Source of the DNA: Mycolicibacterium novocastrense
GTDB taxonomy: Bacteria; Actinomycetota; Actinomycetes; Mycobacteriales; Mycobacteriaceae
Length of the DNA stretch: 64,000 nt
NCBI RefSeq assembly: GCF_001570485.1
Contig: NZ_BCTA01000028.1
Location: 62,001 to 126,000 of the forward strand
Direction of reading: 5' to 3'
Positions 24,558-34,616 of the stretch are shown one piece after another. A model generated the notes under the pieces. It was given only the letters and a program-made list of their open reading frames with translations, did not search any database and had not been told where the DNA came from. A program made the translations under genes and the position numbers. The first letter of the stretch is position 1. Each line of letters opens with the position of its first letter.

Positions 24558-27524
24558 GTGGCCAAACCAGCGACGCAGCGTCCGAAGCTGCCGAGCGTAG
24601 GCCGGCTGGGTCTCGTCGAACCCACCGCGCCCGCGGATCTGGATCTGTTGGGCTGGACCACCGATGCGCACGTCGAGCTCCTCTGGTCGCTGTCGCGTGC
24701 CCCCGACGCCGACACCGCGCTGCGCACGATGGTCCGGCTGGCCGAGGCGCTGGGTGACGGCTGGGACGAACTCAACCGCGCCCTTCTCACCGACAAGAGC
24801 CTTCGGGGTCGGCTGTTCAGCCTGCTGGGTTCCTCGCTGGCCCTCGGTGACCACCTCGTCGCCAATCCGGAGAACTGGCGGCTGCTGGCCGGTGACGTCG
24901 CCCTGCCGACCCGCGACGCGCTGCGCGAGATGTTCGTCGCGCTGGCCGACGAAGCACCCGACACGTCGAGCGCACTGCAACCGCTGCGCAAGCTCTACCG
25001 CGACCGGCTGCTGGTGCTGGCCAGCCTGGACCTGGCGCCGACGGTGGAGAACGAACCGGTCCTGCCCTTCCCGACGATCGGCGAGCACCTGTCGGACCTC
25101 GCCGACGCGGCGCTGGCCGCCGCGTTGCATCTCGCGCTCAAGACGACCGGGGGTGAATCCCCGCCGCGGATCGCGATCATCGCGATGGGCAAATGCGGTG
25201 CGCGCGAACTGAACTACGTCAGCGACGTCGACGTCATCTTCGTCGCCGAGCCCGCCGACGCGTTGGCGACCCGGGTCGCCGGCGAGCTGATGCGGTTCGC
25301 GGCCGACGCCTTCTTCGAAGTCGACGCCGCGCTGCGGCCCGAAGGCAAACACGGCCAGCTGGTGCGCACGCTGGACTCCCATGTCGCCTACTACCAGCGG
25401 TGGGCCAAGACGTGGGAGTTCCAGGCCTTGCTGAAGGCGCGCCCGGCCGCGGGCGACCCCGAGCTCGGTCAGGCCTACGTCGACGCCCTGATGCCGATGG
25501 TGTGGACGGCCTGCGAGCGCGAGGACTTCGTCTCCGAGGTGCAGGCGATGAGAAGGCGGGTCGAGGAACTGGTGCCCGCCGGCCAACGGTCCCGCGAGAT
25601 CAAGCTGGGGACCGGCGGGCTGCGTGACGTCGAATTCGCCGTGCAGCTACTGCAATTGGTGCACGGGCGCAACGACGAGCGGCTGCACGTCGCCTCGACG
25701 GTGGCCGCGCTGGCCGCACTCGGCGAGCGCGGCTACGTCGGGCGCGACGACGCCGCGAACCTGACCGCGTCCTACGAATTCCTGCGCCTGCTCGAGCACC
25801 GCCTGCAGTTGCAGCGGATGGTGCGCACCCACCTGCTGCCCGACGAGGACGACGACGAGTCGCTGCGCTGGTTGGCCAGGGCCGCGCACGTGCGGCCCGA
25901 CGGCACCCGCGACGCGCTCGGCGTGTTGCGTGAAGAGCTCAAACGCCAGAGCCTGCGGGTGTCGCGGCTGCACGAGAAGCTGTTCTACCAACCGCTGCTG
26001 GAGTCCGTCGGGCAACCGGCACTGAGCATTTCGGACGGTATGACCCAGGCCGCCGCCGAACGGCAGCTGGCCGCACTGGGGTACGAAGGCCCGCAGAGCG
26101 CATTGACACACCTGGCCGCCCTCACGGGGAGCAGCGCCCGCCGTGGCCGCGTGCAGCAGGTCTTGTTGCCGACGCTGCTCAACTGGCTGTCGGACACCCC
26201 CGATCCCGATGCGGGGCTGCTGTCGTACCGCCGCATCAGCGATGCGCTGTCCGAACAGCGGTGGTTCCTGGCGACGCTGCGCGACGAGGGAGCCGTCGCC
26301 AAGCGCCTCATGCAGGTGCTCGGCACCTCGGCCTACATCCCGGAGCTGCTCATGCGGGCACCGGAGGTCATCCAGGCCTACGCCGACGGCCCCAACGGAC
26401 CCAAACTGCTCGACGCCGAACCCGAGGCGGTCGCGCGGGCGCTGGTCGCCTCGGCCGCAAGGTATTCCGACCCGCAACGCGCGATCGCGGCGGCGCGCAC
26501 GTTGCGCAGACGCGAGCTGGCCCGTATCGCCTCGGCCGATCTGCTGGGCATGCTCGAGGTCACCGAGGTGTGTCGCGCACTGACGTCGGTGTGGGTGGCC
26601 GTGCTGCAGGCCGCGCTCGAAGCGGTCATCCGCGCGCACACGCCCGACCGGGGGCCGCTGGCGCGGATCGCGGTGATCGGCATGGGCCGGCTGGGCGGCG
26701 GTGAACTGGGCTACGGTTCGGACGCCGACGTGCTGTTCGTGTGCGAACCCGAAGTGGGCGTTGAGGAATCGGCCGCGGTGAAATGGGCGGTGACCGTCGC
26801 CGAACAGGTGAGGTCCCTGCTCGGGACACCGAGTTCGGATCCGCCGCTGGAGGTCGACGCCAATCTGCGGCCGGAGGGGCGCAACGGTCCGCTGGTGCGC
26901 ACCTTGTCCTCGTATCAGGCGTACTACGAGCGGTACGCGCAGACGTGGGAGGTGCAGGCGCTGCTGCGGGCCCACCGCGTGGCGGGCGATCTGGACTTGG
27001 GGAAGCGGTTCCTGCTCATGATCGACAAGATCCGCTACCCACCCGGCGGGGTGTCGGCCGAAGCGGTGCAGGAGATCCGGCGGATCAAGGCGCGGGTGGA
27101 CGCCGAACGGCTGCCGCGGGGGGCCGACCCGAACACACACACCAAACTGGGGCGCGGAGGCCTCGCCGACATCGAGTGGACGGTGCAGTTGCTGCAGCTG
27201 CGCTTCGCGCACAAGGTGCCCGCACTGCACAACACGTCGACGCTGCAGTCGCTGAACGCGATCGGCGCCGCCGAACTGATCGCCGAGGGCGACGTCGAAC
27301 TGCTGCGTCAGGCCTGGCTGACCGCGACGGGAGCACGGAACGCACTGGTGCTGGTGCGAGGTAAGCCGACCGACCAACTGCCCGGCCCCGGACGCCAGCT
27401 CAACGCCGTCGCGGTGGCCGCCGGCTGGGACACCGACGACGGCGGCGAGTTCCTCGACAACTACCTGCGCGTGACACGACGGGCAAAAGCCGTCGTGCGC
27501 AAGGTTTTCGGTGGCGAGACATAG
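24558..27524 (+). CDS. glnE: Bifunctional glutamine synthetase adenylyltransferase/deadenylyltransferase
   Basis: A 988-residue enzyme with two nucleotidyltransferase halves. The first has [11 protein letters not shown] near residue 219 (deadenylylating half). The second has [12 protein letters not shown] near 717 (adenylylating half). Each is followed by a conserved EVDAxLRPEG strand ([11 protein letters not shown] and [11 protein letters not shown]) and by a helical domain ([12 protein letters not shown] and [12 protein letters not shown]). It adjusts glutamine synthetase activity to nitrogen status by adding or removing AMP on GlnA1 Tyr406. GTG 24558 is supported by the -10 spacing. The length is close to the 994 residues in M. 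tuberculosis. Confidence 0.96.
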   Translation: MAKPATQRPKLPSVGRLGLVEPTAPADLDLLGWTTDAHVELLWSLSRAPDADTALRTMVRLAEALGDGWDELNRALLTDKSLRGRLFSLLGSSLALGDHLVANPENWRLLAGDVALPTRDALREMFVALADEAPDTSSALQPLRKLYRDRLLVLASLDLAPTVENEPVLPFPTIGEHLSDLADAALAAALHLALKTTGGESPPRIAIIAMGKCGARELNYVSDVDVIFVAEPADALATRVAGELMRFAADAFFEVDAALRPEGKHGQLVRTLDSHVAYYQRWAKTWEFQALLKARPAAGDPELGQAYVDALMPMVWTACEREDFVSEVQAMRRRVEELVPAGQRSREIKLGTGGLRDVEFAVQLLQLVHGRNDERLHVASTVAALAALGERGYVGRDDAANLTASYEFLRLLEHRLQLQRMVRTHLLPDEDDDESLRWLARAAHVRPDGTRDALGVLREELKRQSLRVSRLHEKLFYQPLLESVGQPALSISDGMTQAAAERQLAALGYEGPQSALTHLAALTGSSARRGRVQQVLLPTLLNWLSDTPDPDAGLLSYRRISDALSEQRWFLATLRDEGAVAKRLMQVLGTSAYIPELLMRAPEVIQAYADGPNGPKLLDAEPEAVARALVASAARYSDPQRAIAAARTLRRRELARIASADLLGMLEVTEVCRALTSVWVAVLQAALEAVIRAHTPDRGPLARIAVIGMGRLGGGELGYGSDADVLFVCEPEVGVEESAAVKWAVTVAEQVRSLLGTPSSDPPLEVDANLRPEGRNGPLVRTLSSYQAYYERYAQTWEVQALLRAHRVAGDLDLGKRFLLMIDKIRYPPGGVSAEAVQEIRRIKARVDAERLPRGADPNTHTKLGRGGLADIEWTVQLLQLRFAHKVPALHNTSTLQSLNAIGAAELIAEGDVELLRQAWLTATGARNALVLVRGKPTDQLPGPGRQLNAVAVAAGWDTDDGGEFLDNYLRVTRRAKAVVRKVFGGET

Positions 27525-27540
27525 AGGATAGGCACAGCCG

Positions 27541-28176
27541 ATGAGCATGGATTTCGGGTTCGACGTGATCACCGACGAGGAGTACGAGCGCCAGCGCGCG
27601 CTGTACGGCCCGCTGACCGAGGCGGTGCGCCGGCTGATCTACGCGAGCCTGCACACCGAGATCGACGAGACCGCCGTGGCCGACGCGCAGGCAAAGATCG
27701 AGGCCGTCACGCAGATTCTCGAGAGCACGCAGCGCCCGGTGTCGTCGACCCTGCGGCACGAGGTCACCGGCCGTCCGCTGGCGTGGGCGAATCCCGCTGT
27801 GGGACTGCGTAATGCGATCGCACCCCCGATGGTCATCCATCACGAGGACGACGGCCGCTGCTGGAGTGAGTTCACGCTGAGCGGCGCCTACGAAGGCCCG
27901 CCCGGGTGGGTGCACGGGGGCATCTGCGCGTTGGTACTCGACCATCTGCTGGGCGAGGCCGCCAGCGACGGCCTGACCCAACCGAAGTTCACCGGCACCA
28001 TCTCGCTGCGCTATCTGCGCGGCACACCGCTGGGGCCGCTGCGGGCGGAGGCGTTCGTGGAGCGGTCCGAGGGGGTCAAGACATTCGCCCGCGGATATCT
28101 GCTCGACGCGCAGGGTCCCACGGTGGAGGCCGAGGGCGTGTTCATCCAGCCGGCGTGGGCGAGGGATGCCGGATGA
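27541..28176 (+). CDS. PaaI-family hotdog thioesterase
   Basis: This 211-residue protein has a C-terminal hotdog fold: GPPGWVHGGICALVLDHLLG (about 119-138) is the HGG-containing thioesterase motif. An N-terminal helical extension precedes it. It probably hydrolyses a short or aromatic acyl-CoA. ATG 27541 lies 17 bases after glnE behind GAGGATAGG; an ATG two codons later is equally possible. The TGA overlaps the next ATG (ATGA), so it is coupled to the LLM oxidoreductase. The pair is inserted between glnE and glnA1, which are neighbours in M. tuberculosis. Confidence 0.86.
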   Translation: MSMDFGFDVITDEEYERQRALYGPLTEAVRRLIYASLHTEIDETAVADAQAKIEAVTQILESTQRPVSSTLRHEVTGRPLAWANPAVGLRNAIAPPMVIHHEDDGRCWSEFTLSGAYEGPPGWVHGGICALVLDHLLGEAASDGLTQPKFTGTISLRYLRGTPLGPLRAEAFVERSEGVKTFARGYLLDAQGPTVEAEGVFIQPAWARDAG

Positions 28177-29033
28177 GGTTCTATGTCAGCCTGGCGTTCC
28201 TCGACACGACGGAAGTCGTCGAGATCGCCAAGGCGGCAGACGATCTCGGATACGAGGGGCTCGGGATCCCGGACCACGTGGTCAACCTCGAGACGTTGGA
28301 GACGCCGTACCCCTACACCAAAGACGGCAGCAGGCGCTGGGAGGCGTTCACCGACTGGCCCGATCCGTGGGTGCTGATCGGCGGGCTGGCCCTCGTGACC
28401 TCACGATCGCGGTTCGTCACCACCGTGTATCTGCCCGCGATGCGCGACCCCTACTCGGCGGCGAAGGCGATCGGCACCGCGGCCGTCCTGGCCGGCGGCC
28501 GACTCGAACTCGGCATCGGTGTCGGCTGGTGCGAGGAAGAGTTCACGTTGATGGGTCAGCAGTTCGCGCGGCGCGGAAAGCGCACCGACGAGATGCTCGA
28601 GTTGATGAAGGAGCTCTGGAAGCCGGGCTGGACGGAGTTCGACGGCGAGTTCTACCAGACGCCGAAGCTGGAGATGGAGCCGACGCCGCCGCCGATCCCG
28701 GTGTACGTCGGCGGGCTCTCGGATATCGCGCTGCGCCGCGCGGCGCGCCACGACGGCTGGATCGGCGACCTGATCACCACCGACCGGGCCCTCGAACGCG
28801 TCGCCAAGCTGCGCGAGCTGCGCGCCGAAAAGGGTTTGACCATGGACGGTTTCGAGGTGCTGACACCGCTGACCGACGCGTTCACCCCCGATCACTTCGA
28901 CCGAGCGCAAGCCGGCGGCATCACCGGCATCATCACCATGCCGTGGATGTTCTACGCGGGCCCGCACGCCTCGTTGGCCGAGAAGATCGACGGGATGAAG
29001 CGGTTCCGCAAGGACCTTCGGCTCGACGCCTAA
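28173..29033 (+). CDS. LLM-class (probably F420-dependent) oxidoreductase
   Basis: A 286-residue TIM-barrel protein of the luciferase-like superfamily. The N-terminal [33 protein letters not shown], the cofactor-site segments [14 protein letters not shown] and [16 protein letters not shown], and [19 protein letters not shown] all match mycobacterial F420-dependent members. Cofactor F420 is inferred from family and lineage, not from a single residue. It overlaps the thioesterase start-stop and ends sharing CTAA with the convergent asparaginase stop. Confidence 0.86.
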   Translation: MRFYVSLAFLDTTEVVEIAKAADDLGYEGLGIPDHVVNLETLETPYPYTKDGSRRWEAFTDWPDPWVLIGGLALVTSRSRFVTTVYLPAMRDPYSAAKAIGTAAVLAGGRLELGIGVGWCEEEFTLMGQQFARRGKRTDEMLELMKELWKPGWTEFDGEFYQTPKLEMEPTPPPIPVYVGGLSDIALRRAARHDGWIGDLITTDRALERVAKLRELRAEKGLTMDGFEVLTPLTDAFTPDHFDRAQAGGITGIITMPWMFYAGPHASLAEKIDGMKRFRKDLRLDA

Positions 29034-30046
29034 CCCCAGCGCGCGATCACGTCGCCCACCGGTTGGCCCGCCGCGAGAGCCGCCATCACCAGTACCCGGG
29101 CCTGGCTGGGCCGAAGGGTCGGCACCATCACCGCCCCCGCCTTGACCATGTCGTCGCCGGGGCCGTACTCCGCTTTGACGGGGCCGGTCGGGACGCGGGT
29201 CGAGATCGCGAACGCGACGCCGGCCGGCGCATGCCGACGGACCGCGTCCACCACGCCCTCGCCGGCGTTGCCGGAACCCAGCGCCTCGACCACGATTCCG
29301 CGGGCGCCCGATGCGACCGCGGCATCGATCGGTCCGGGCCCGTCCCCGGGGTAGGCGGCCACGATGTCGACCCGCGGGGCGGCGGCGGCCGACACCTCGG
29401 CGATGAACGGGCGCCGCGCCGGCTGGGACAGGTTGAACGTGTTGTCGCCGACCGTTCCGATGGGTACGCCCGCGAACGCCGACAGGGCCGCGGTGTCCAT
29501 CTTCCGGGTGCCCAGTGCCTGAAACACGGTGCCGTCGAACACGATCAACACACCTTGCTCGCGGGCGGCGGGGCTGGCCGCGACGGTCAGTGCGTCCCGC
29601 AGGTTCTTGGGCCCGTCGGCGTCGGGGGCGTCGGAGGACCGCTGCGCACCGGTCAGCACGATCGGCGGGGCACCGCGGTAGGTGACGTCCAACCACATCG
29701 CGGTGTCCTCCATGGTGTCGGTGCCGTGCGTGATGACCACCCCGTCGGCGCCGCCCTCCACCGCGTTCTTGGCGGCCGCGCCGATCGCGTCCCAGTCCGC
29801 GGGGGTCAGCTGCGAGCTGTCCTTCTGCATCAGGTCGACGATTTCGACGTCCAGTCCGGCGGCGAGTTCGTCGCCCCCGACGGTGGGCCGCCGCACTCCG
29901 CTGGGGTCGGTGCTCGTCGCGATCGTGCCGCCGGTGGTGATCACAACCAGGCGGGCGTTCTGGGCACCGGCCGGCGAAGCCGCCGGGCCGAGCATGCTCG
30001 TCACCGTCGCGACCGCTACCGCGGCCGCCAGAAGTCCTCTGCGCAT
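29030..30046 (-). CDS. Exported L-asparaginase
   Basis: A 338-residue type I/II asparaginase-fold enzyme hydrolysing asparagine to aspartate and ammonia. Both catalytic threonine motifs are present: [10 protein letters not shown] near residue 41 and [13 protein letters not shown] near 107. An N-terminal signal peptide (about 1-28, ending SPAGA) indicates export, like periplasmic type II enzymes. It lies between glnE and glnA1, so released ammonia could feed glutamine synthetase. It follows the DoxX gene by seven bases and is probably co-transcribed with it. Confidence 0.9.
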   Translation of the reverse strand: MRRGLLAAAVAVATVTSMLGPAASPAGAQNARLVVITTGGTIATSTDPSGVRRPTVGGDELAAGLDVEIVDLMQKDSSQLTPADWDAIGAAAKNAVEGGADGVVITHGTDTMEDTAMWLDVTYRGAPPIVLTGAQRSSDAPDADGPKNLRDALTVAASPAAREQGVLIVFDGTVFQALGTRKMDTAALSAFAGVPIGTVGDNTFNLSQPARRPFIAEVSAAAAPRVDIVAAYPGDGPGPIDAAVASGARGIVVEALGSGNAGEGVVDAVRRHAPAGVAFAISTRVPTGPVKAEYGPGDDMVKAGAVMVPTLRPSQARVLVMAALAAGQPVGDVIARWG

Positions 30047-30053
30047 CCGCGCG

Positions 30054-30581
30054 TCACCGCCGGAAGCGGCTCAGCAGGCCGCGCCGCCGAACCGGCGCAG
30101 CGGTGGTGGCCGCCGGTGCGGCCGTGCCGCTGACCACACGTCCGGGCGCCGCGGCCCCGACTCGGGTGCGGCGCCGGGCGTCGGCCGACCAGGCGCCCGC
30201 GCCCAAACCGGCGATCGCGAGGAAACCGAAGCAGTACAGCAACACGACTTCGCCGCCGTTCTCCATCGGCCAGAAGCTCGCCGGAGGGCCCTCGAGCGGC
30301 GGCCAGTGCTGCCAGAAGTAGGCCACCGCCATCTCACCCGAAGCGATGAAAGCCGCTATGCGGGTGAACAATCCGACGGCGATCAACAAACCGGCCACGA
30401 GTTCGATCAGGCCCGCCCACCACAGCGGCCACGAACCGGCCTCGATCGCGACCGGGGCCGCCACCGGCCAGCCGAACACCTTCTGCGATCCGTGCAGTGC
30501 AAAGAGAATTCCGGCGATGATCCGGAACAGGCTCAGGAATGGCGACGAGTAGCTGGACAGGCGTGCGTCGAAGGTCGTCAT
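30054..30581 (-). CDS. DoxX-family integral membrane protein
   Basis: This 175-residue protein has four hydrophobic helices (about residues 14-33, 52-70, 77-92 and 108-128). Its start [20 protein letters not shown] is typical of DoxX. The tail of about 40 residues is basic and Ala/Pro-rich and probably cytoplasmic. In mycobacteria a DoxX protein takes part in a membrane oxidoreductase complex linked to thiol homeostasis, but this copy sits with an asparaginase and may differ. A TAGGGT hexamer eight bases before ATG 30581 is its likely -10. Confidence 0.86.
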   Translation of the reverse strand: MTTFDARLSSYSSPFLSLFRIIAGILFALHGSQKVFGWPVAAPVAIEAGSWPLWWAGLIELVAGLLIAVGLFTRIAAFIASGEMAVAYFWQHWPPLEGPPASFWPMENGGEVVLLYCFGFLAIAGLGAGAWSADARRRTRVGAAAPGRVVSGTAAPAATTAAPVRRRGLLSRFRR

Positions 30582-30589
30582 GCGCGTTT

Positions 30590-30595
30590 ACCCTA
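30590..30595 (-). promoter_or_regulatory. -10 hexamer TAGGGT of the DoxX gene
   Basis: Minus-strand TAGGGT ends eight bases before ATG 30581, giving a near-leaderless start. Identical hexamers at the same eight-base spacing precede gcvT and pepB. Confidence 0.45.
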
Positions 30596-30605
30596 CGCGC
30601 AGACG

Positions 30606-30645
30606 CACTTCGGGCCGGGCGGTTTGACCCGCCCGGCCCGAAGTG
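30606..30645 (-). terminator. Perfect 17-bp hairpin after glnA1
   Basis: Arms at 30606-30622 and 30629-30645 are perfect complements (CACTTCGGGCCGGGCGG) around the loop TTTGAC. The hairpin begins 12 bases after the glnA1 stop. No U-run follows, which is the usual form of mycobacterial intrinsic terminators. It separates glnA1 from the DoxX promoter. Confidence 0.85.
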
Positions 30646-30656
30646 TCGACTGGTGT

Positions 30657-32093
30657 TTACACGTCGAAGTACAGCGCAACCTCGTAGGGGTGCGGCCGGA
30701 TCTGGACCGGCAGGATCTCGTTCTCGCGCTTGTAGGAAATCCAGGTCTCGATCAGGTCCTCGGTGAACACGCCACCCTCGGTGAGGTAGTCGTGGTCCTC
30801 TTCGAGCTTGTCGATGACCGCCGACAGCGAGGTGGGCGCCTGCGGAATGTTGGCGGCCTCCTCGGGCGGCAGTTCGTAGAGGTCCTTGTCCACCGGGGTC
30901 AGCGGTTCGATCTTCTTCTTGATGCCGTCGATGCCTGCCATCAGCATCGCCGCGAACGCCAGATACGGGTTACCCGAGCTGTCGGGGCAGCGGAACTCGA
31001 GGCGCTTGGCCTTGGGGTTGTTGCCCGTGATCGGGATGCGCACACACGCCGAGCGGTTCCGCTGGCTGTACACCAGGTTGATCGGCGCCTCGTAGCCGGG
31101 CACCAGGCGCTTGTAGGAGTTCACCGTCGGGTTGGTGAACGCCAGCAGCGACGGCGCGTGGTGCAGGATGCCGCCGATGTAGTGGCGCGCGAGGTCCGAC
31201 AGGCCCGCGTAGCCGGACTCGTCGTGGAACAGCGGTTGGCCGTCCTTCCACAGCGACTGATGTGCGTGCATGCCCGAGCCGTTGTCACCGAACAGCGGCT
31301 TGGGCATGAAGGTGACCGTCTTGCCGGCCTGCCATGCGGTGTTCTTGATGATGTACTTGAACAGCAGCACATCGTCGGCCGCATGCAGCATCGTGTTGAA
31401 CTTGTAGTTGATCTCGGCCTGGCCCGCGGTGCCGACCTCGTGGTGGCCGCGCTCGAGCACGAAGCCCGCGTTCTGCAGGTTGGTCGCCATCTGGTCGCGC
31501 AGGTCGACGTAGTGGTCGTACGGCGCGACCGGGAAGTAGCCGCCCTTCGGGCGCACCTTGTAACCGCGGTTCGCGCTGCCGTCGGCCTCGACCGGTTCGC
31601 CGGTGTTCCACCATCCGGCCTCGGAATCCACCTCGTAGAAGGTGCCGTTGATCCTGGAGTCGAACGTCACCGAGTCGAAGATGTAGAACTCGGCCTCGGC
31701 GCCGAAGTACGCCGTATCGGCGATGCCGGTGCTGGCCAGGTAGTTCTCCGCCTTGCGGGCGACGTTGCGAGGGTCGCGCGAGTAAGCCTCGCGGGTGAAC
31801 GGATCATGCACGAAGAAGTTCATGTTCAGCGTCTTCGCGGCACGGAACGGGTCGATGCGTGCGGTCTCGGGGTCCGGCAGCAGCATCATGTCGGATTCGT
31901 GGATCGACTGGAATCCGCGAACCGACGAGCCGTCGAAGGCCAGACCGTCCTCGAAGACATCTTGGGTGAAGGCCGAAGCCGGGATCGAGAAGTGCTGGAC
32001 GACGCCGGGCAGATCACAGAACCGGATGTCGACGTATTCGACATCCTCATCCTTGATCAGCTTGAGAATGTCGTCGGCCGTCTTTTCTGCCAC
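30657..32093 (-). CDS. glnA1: Glutamine synthetase GlnA1 (GS-I beta, adenylylated)
   Basis: This 478-residue protein is the main ammonia-assimilating enzyme, forming dodecamers in the cytoplasm (and reported extracellularly in pathogenic relatives). Motifs: [60 protein letters not shown] and [15 protein letters not shown]. The GlnE target Tyr406 is present in DLYELPPEE. The length equals that of M. tuberculosis GlnA1. GTG 32093 has a strong AAAGGAG ribosome site. An array of four GlnR-like half-sites lies upstream and a strong hairpin downstream, so the gene is monocistronic and nitrogen-controlled. Confidence 0.97.
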   Translation of the reverse strand: MAEKTADDILKLIKDEDVEYVDIRFCDLPGVVQHFSIPASAFTQDVFEDGLAFDGSSVRGFQSIHESDMMLLPDPETARIDPFRAAKTLNMNFFVHDPFTREAYSRDPRNVARKAENYLASTGIADTAYFGAEAEFYIFDSVTFDSRINGTFYEVDSEAGWWNTGEPVEADGSANRGYKVRPKGGYFPVAPYDHYVDLRDQMATNLQNAGFVLERGHHEVGTAGQAEINYKFNTMLHAADDVLLFKYIIKNTAWQAGKTVTFMPKPLFGDNGSGMHAHQSLWKDGQPLFHDESGYAGLSDLARHYIGGILHHAPSLLAFTNPTVNSYKRLVPGYEAPINLVYSQRNRSACVRIPITGNNPKAKRLEFRCPDSSGNPYLAFAAMLMAGIDGIKKKIEPLTPVDKDLYELPPEEAANIPQAPTSLSAVIDKLEEDHDYLTEGGVFTEDLIETWISYKRENEILPVQIRPHPYEVALYFDV

Positions 32094-32144
32094 TGAGTTT
32101 TCTCCTTTATCCAGTAACTCGCGGGTTGACGCTAAGGACACGAT

Positions 32145-32182
32145 GTTGCACGGTCGTCAACCGAATGTTGCGCTGAAGTTAC
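32145..32182 (-). promoter_or_regulatory. GlnR-type operator of glnA1
   Basis: Read on the minus strand: GTAAC-N6-GCAAC-N6-TTGAC-N6-GCAAC, four five-base half-sites at strict 11-base spacing (AC-N9-AC throughout). This matches the actinobacterial GlnR consensus gTnAC-n6-GaAAC repeated twice. It lies 52-90 bases upstream of the glnA1 start codon. Confidence 0.75.
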
Positions 32183-32235
32183 GCAATCACATCAGGGTCA
32201 GTCGCCGGCGGCCGATGGACTTTTTTTCAGTCCCA

Positions 32236-32241
32236 TATCCT
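32236..32241 (+). promoter_or_regulatory. -10 hexamer TATCCT of the RDD gene
   Basis: TATCCT ends seven bases before ATG 32249; no ribosome site is present. Confidence 0.55.
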
Positions 32242-32248
32242 TCAGTGT

Positions 32249-32731
32249 ATGGCCCGCACACTCGGGTCCTGGCTGTCGGGACCGGATCCGACCAGCGACG
32301 CGGGACCCAACGACTATCCCGGCAAGCGCCTCGGACTACCGGAGACCGGTCCGGGGTCCATCGCCCGGTTCGGCAGGCGGATCGCCGCGCTGATGCTCGA
32401 CTGGTTCATCGCATACGGGCTGGTGGGGCTCGCGGTCAACCTCGGATTCATCAGCAAGGACGCCTTCCTCTACTCGCAGCTGGGCTCGACGTCCATCGCC
32501 GCGGTGTGGCTGGTTCTTGGCATCATCTCGGTGCGGTTGTACGGCTTCACACCCGGGCAGTGGGCGCTGGGGCTGCGGGTCGCCTCGATCGACCACCGCC
32601 AGCACGTCGGCATCGGCCGGGCCGCGGTGCGTGGTCTGCTGGTGTTCTTCGTCATACCCGCGCTGTTCACCGACAGGGACTTCCGCGGCTATCAGGACCG
32701 CTTCACCAACACGGCGGTCGTCCGGCGCTGA
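32249..32731 (+). CDS. RDD-family membrane protein
   Basis: This 160-residue protein carries the namesake Arg (IARFGRRIAALMLDWF, with the Asp in the first helix) and three hydrophobic segments (about 45-66, 78-98 and 128-143). The second RDD feature, GFTPGQWALGLRV, follows the second helix. The N-terminal 35 residues are polar. RDD proteins are small membrane proteins, some linked to ion transport. It is divergent from glnA1 and converges on the amidohydrolase. Confidence 0.85.
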   Translation: MARTLGSWLSGPDPTSDAGPNDYPGKRLGLPETGPGSIARFGRRIAALMLDWFIAYGLVGLAVNLGFISKDAFLYSQLGSTSIAAVWLVLGIISVRLYGFTPGQWALGLRVASIDHRQHVGIGRAAVRGLLVFFVIPALFTDRDFRGYQDRFTNTAVVRR

Positions 32732-32748
32732 GCGGCCGCGGCGAAACG

Positions 32749-34554
32749 TCACGCCTCGTGGCGGATCTGGCCGTTCATCATCGTCATCGTGACGTTCGCC
32801 CGGGCGATGTCGTGCGGGTCGATCGCGAAGATGTTCTCATCCACGACGATCATGTCCGCGAGCTTGCCGACCTCGAGCGACCCCACCTTGTCGTCCATCC
32901 GGATCTGATAGGCCGCGCCGAGCGTGTTGGCGCGCACCGCCTCCGCGACGGTCAGCCGCTGGTCGGCGGGCGCCAGCACCGGCGCCTGCGGCCGGCCGAT
33001 CAGCTGACGGGTGACACCGATCTGGATCGCTTCGAGCGGCTTGTAGGTGGAGAAGTAGCCCGCGGCCGGCCAGTCGGTGCCCAGCGAGATTCGTCCGCCG
33101 GACTTCAACACATCTCGGGGGCGGTACATCAGGTCCTGGCGTGGCCGACCGTAGCGGGCGGCCATGTTCTCCAGCGTGTCCGGATCGGCTGACATCCAGT
33201 TGGCCGAGAACTGGGCGACGACGCCGAGTTCGCCGAAACGCCGACTGTCGGGATCCTCGACGTAGACCAGATGCGCGATGGCGTGCCTGCGATCGCGCGG
33301 GGGATTGGCGGCCGAGGCCCGCTCGATCGCGTCGAGGGCGACGCGGGCGGTGCGCTCGCCGCAGGCGTGCACGTGCACGTCGAAACCCGCGGCGTCGACC
33401 TGACCGATGAGCTGGTGCCACTGTTGTTCGGTGAACGGCGAGCCGCCGGTGGAGTCGGGTCTGTCCGCGTAGGGCTCGATGAGCCAGGCGGTGTATCCGC
33501 CCTGGGTTCCGTCGCCGACGATCTTGACGACGTCGGCCCGGACCAGCTCGGTGGAGAACCGGTCCCTGATGTCGGTCAGCTCCTGCACGACGTCGTCCAC
33601 CGGCGCCGATCGCACGCTGTAGGAGGCGACGACGCGGAACGGCAGCTGTCCGCGGTTCTCGACGTCGGTGTACAGGCCGATCAGCGCTCCCTGATCCGAG
33701 CCGATGGGTGGCACGCCGGCGTCGAACACCGACGTGATCCCGGCCGCGGAGGCCTTCGGCAGCCACGCCTCGAGCAGCCGCCCCATCGTCTGCGGTGAGA
33801 TCGGCTCGATCGCGTCGACGAGACCCAGCACGGCGTTGACCTCGAGCACATATCCGGTCGGATCGCCGTTGGCGTCCCGCGCGTAATAGCTGAAACCCGG
33901 AATCGGATCAGGGGTGTCGCGGTTGACGCCGGCGATCTCGAGCGCCTTGCTGTTGGCCCACAGGCTGTGCCCGTCGATGGCGAAGAAGAAGCCCGGCCGG
34001 TCGGGCAGCACGCGGTCGAGGTCGGCGCGATCGGGTCCGTCGGGGCCGAACATGTCGACGCGCCAACCGAATCCGCGCACCGGCCCGGTCGGGTTCTGCT
34101 TCGCGTACCGCTCGATCGCGGCCAGCGCGTCCGCGCCCGTCGGCAGCTGCAGGTCGACACCGGAGGTGAGGAAGGCGCCGAGGAACGGGTGGGTGTGGCC
34201 CTCGACGAAGCCGGGCATCAGCAGCCGGCCCCCCAGGTCGACCACTCGGGTGTCGGGCCCGACCAGCGCCATGGCGCCCGCCTCGTCGCCGACGTGGGTG
34301 ATGGTGTTGCCACGTACCGCGACCGCCTTCACCCACGGTGCCGGGCCGGCGACGGTGTAGATCGGTCCGTTGCGGAAGACGTAGTCGGCGCCCTGGTCTG
34401 CGGCCGTGGCGTCGGAGCCGGTCCCGGACGGGTCACTGGCCGAGCAGGCGCTGGCCGCGGTCGCGGCGAGAACCACAGCGCCGGCGCGCAGCACGGTGCG
34501 CCGACTCGCCCCGAATGCCGCGAAATGGGGCGCCCACTCGCAGGCGGTACACAT
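32749..34554 (-). CDS. Exported amidohydrolase (YtcJ-like), Tat lipoprotein
   Basis: This 601-residue metal-dependent hydrolase of amidohydrolase family 3 contains MPGFVEGHTHPFLGA with the metal HxH. VHVHACGERT and the terminal Asp region SLGTDWPAAG are also present. The N-terminus has a twin-arginine motif (SRRTVL, Arg18-Arg19), a hydrophobic stretch and a lipobox ending at Cys37. It should be folded before Tat export and lipid-anchored outside. Family members hydrolyse formamide- or amide-type substrates; the actual one is unknown. ATG 34554 has a GGAGG ribosome site. It follows DUF4191 in the lipA-lipB gene run. Confidence 0.88.
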   Translation of the reverse strand: MCTACEWAPHFAAFGASRRTVLRAGAVVLAATAASACSASDPSGTGSDATAADQGADYVFRNGPIYTVAGPAPWVKAVAVRGNTITHVGDEAGAMALVGPDTRVVDLGGRLLMPGFVEGHTHPFLGAFLTSGVDLQLPTGADALAAIERYAKQNPTGPVRGFGWRVDMFGPDGPDRADLDRVLPDRPGFFFAIDGHSLWANSKALEIAGVNRDTPDPIPGFSYYARDANGDPTGYVLEVNAVLGLVDAIEPISPQTMGRLLEAWLPKASAAGITSVFDAGVPPIGSDQGALIGLYTDVENRGQLPFRVVASYSVRSAPVDDVVQELTDIRDRFSTELVRADVVKIVGDGTQGGYTAWLIEPYADRPDSTGGSPFTEQQWHQLIGQVDAAGFDVHVHACGERTARVALDAIERASAANPPRDRRHAIAHLVYVEDPDSRRFGELGVVAQFSANWMSADPDTLENMAARYGRPRQDLMYRPRDVLKSGGRISLGTDWPAAGYFSTYKPLEAIQIGVTRQLIGRPQAPVLAPADQRLTVAEAVRANTLGAAYQIRMDDKVGSLEVGKLADMIVVDENIFAIDPHDIARANVTMTMMNGQIRHEA

Positions 34555-34616
34555 ACCGCGCCTCCGGCCGCAGCCCGCCCGAAGTCAGCGGCGCCGTCTG
34601 CTCTTCGCGCAAGCGC

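Noticed and set aside
28166..30133. 655-codon open frame on the plus strand through the LLM and asparaginase genes
   Set aside because: It crosses two convergent genes with clear catalytic motifs, its composition is Arg/Ala/Asp-biased, and it has no ribosome site.
29682..32096. 804-codon plus-strand frame antisense to asparaginase, DoxX and glnA1
   Set aside because: It spans three confirmed minus-strand genes and the glnA1 terminator, so it is a codon-bias artefact.
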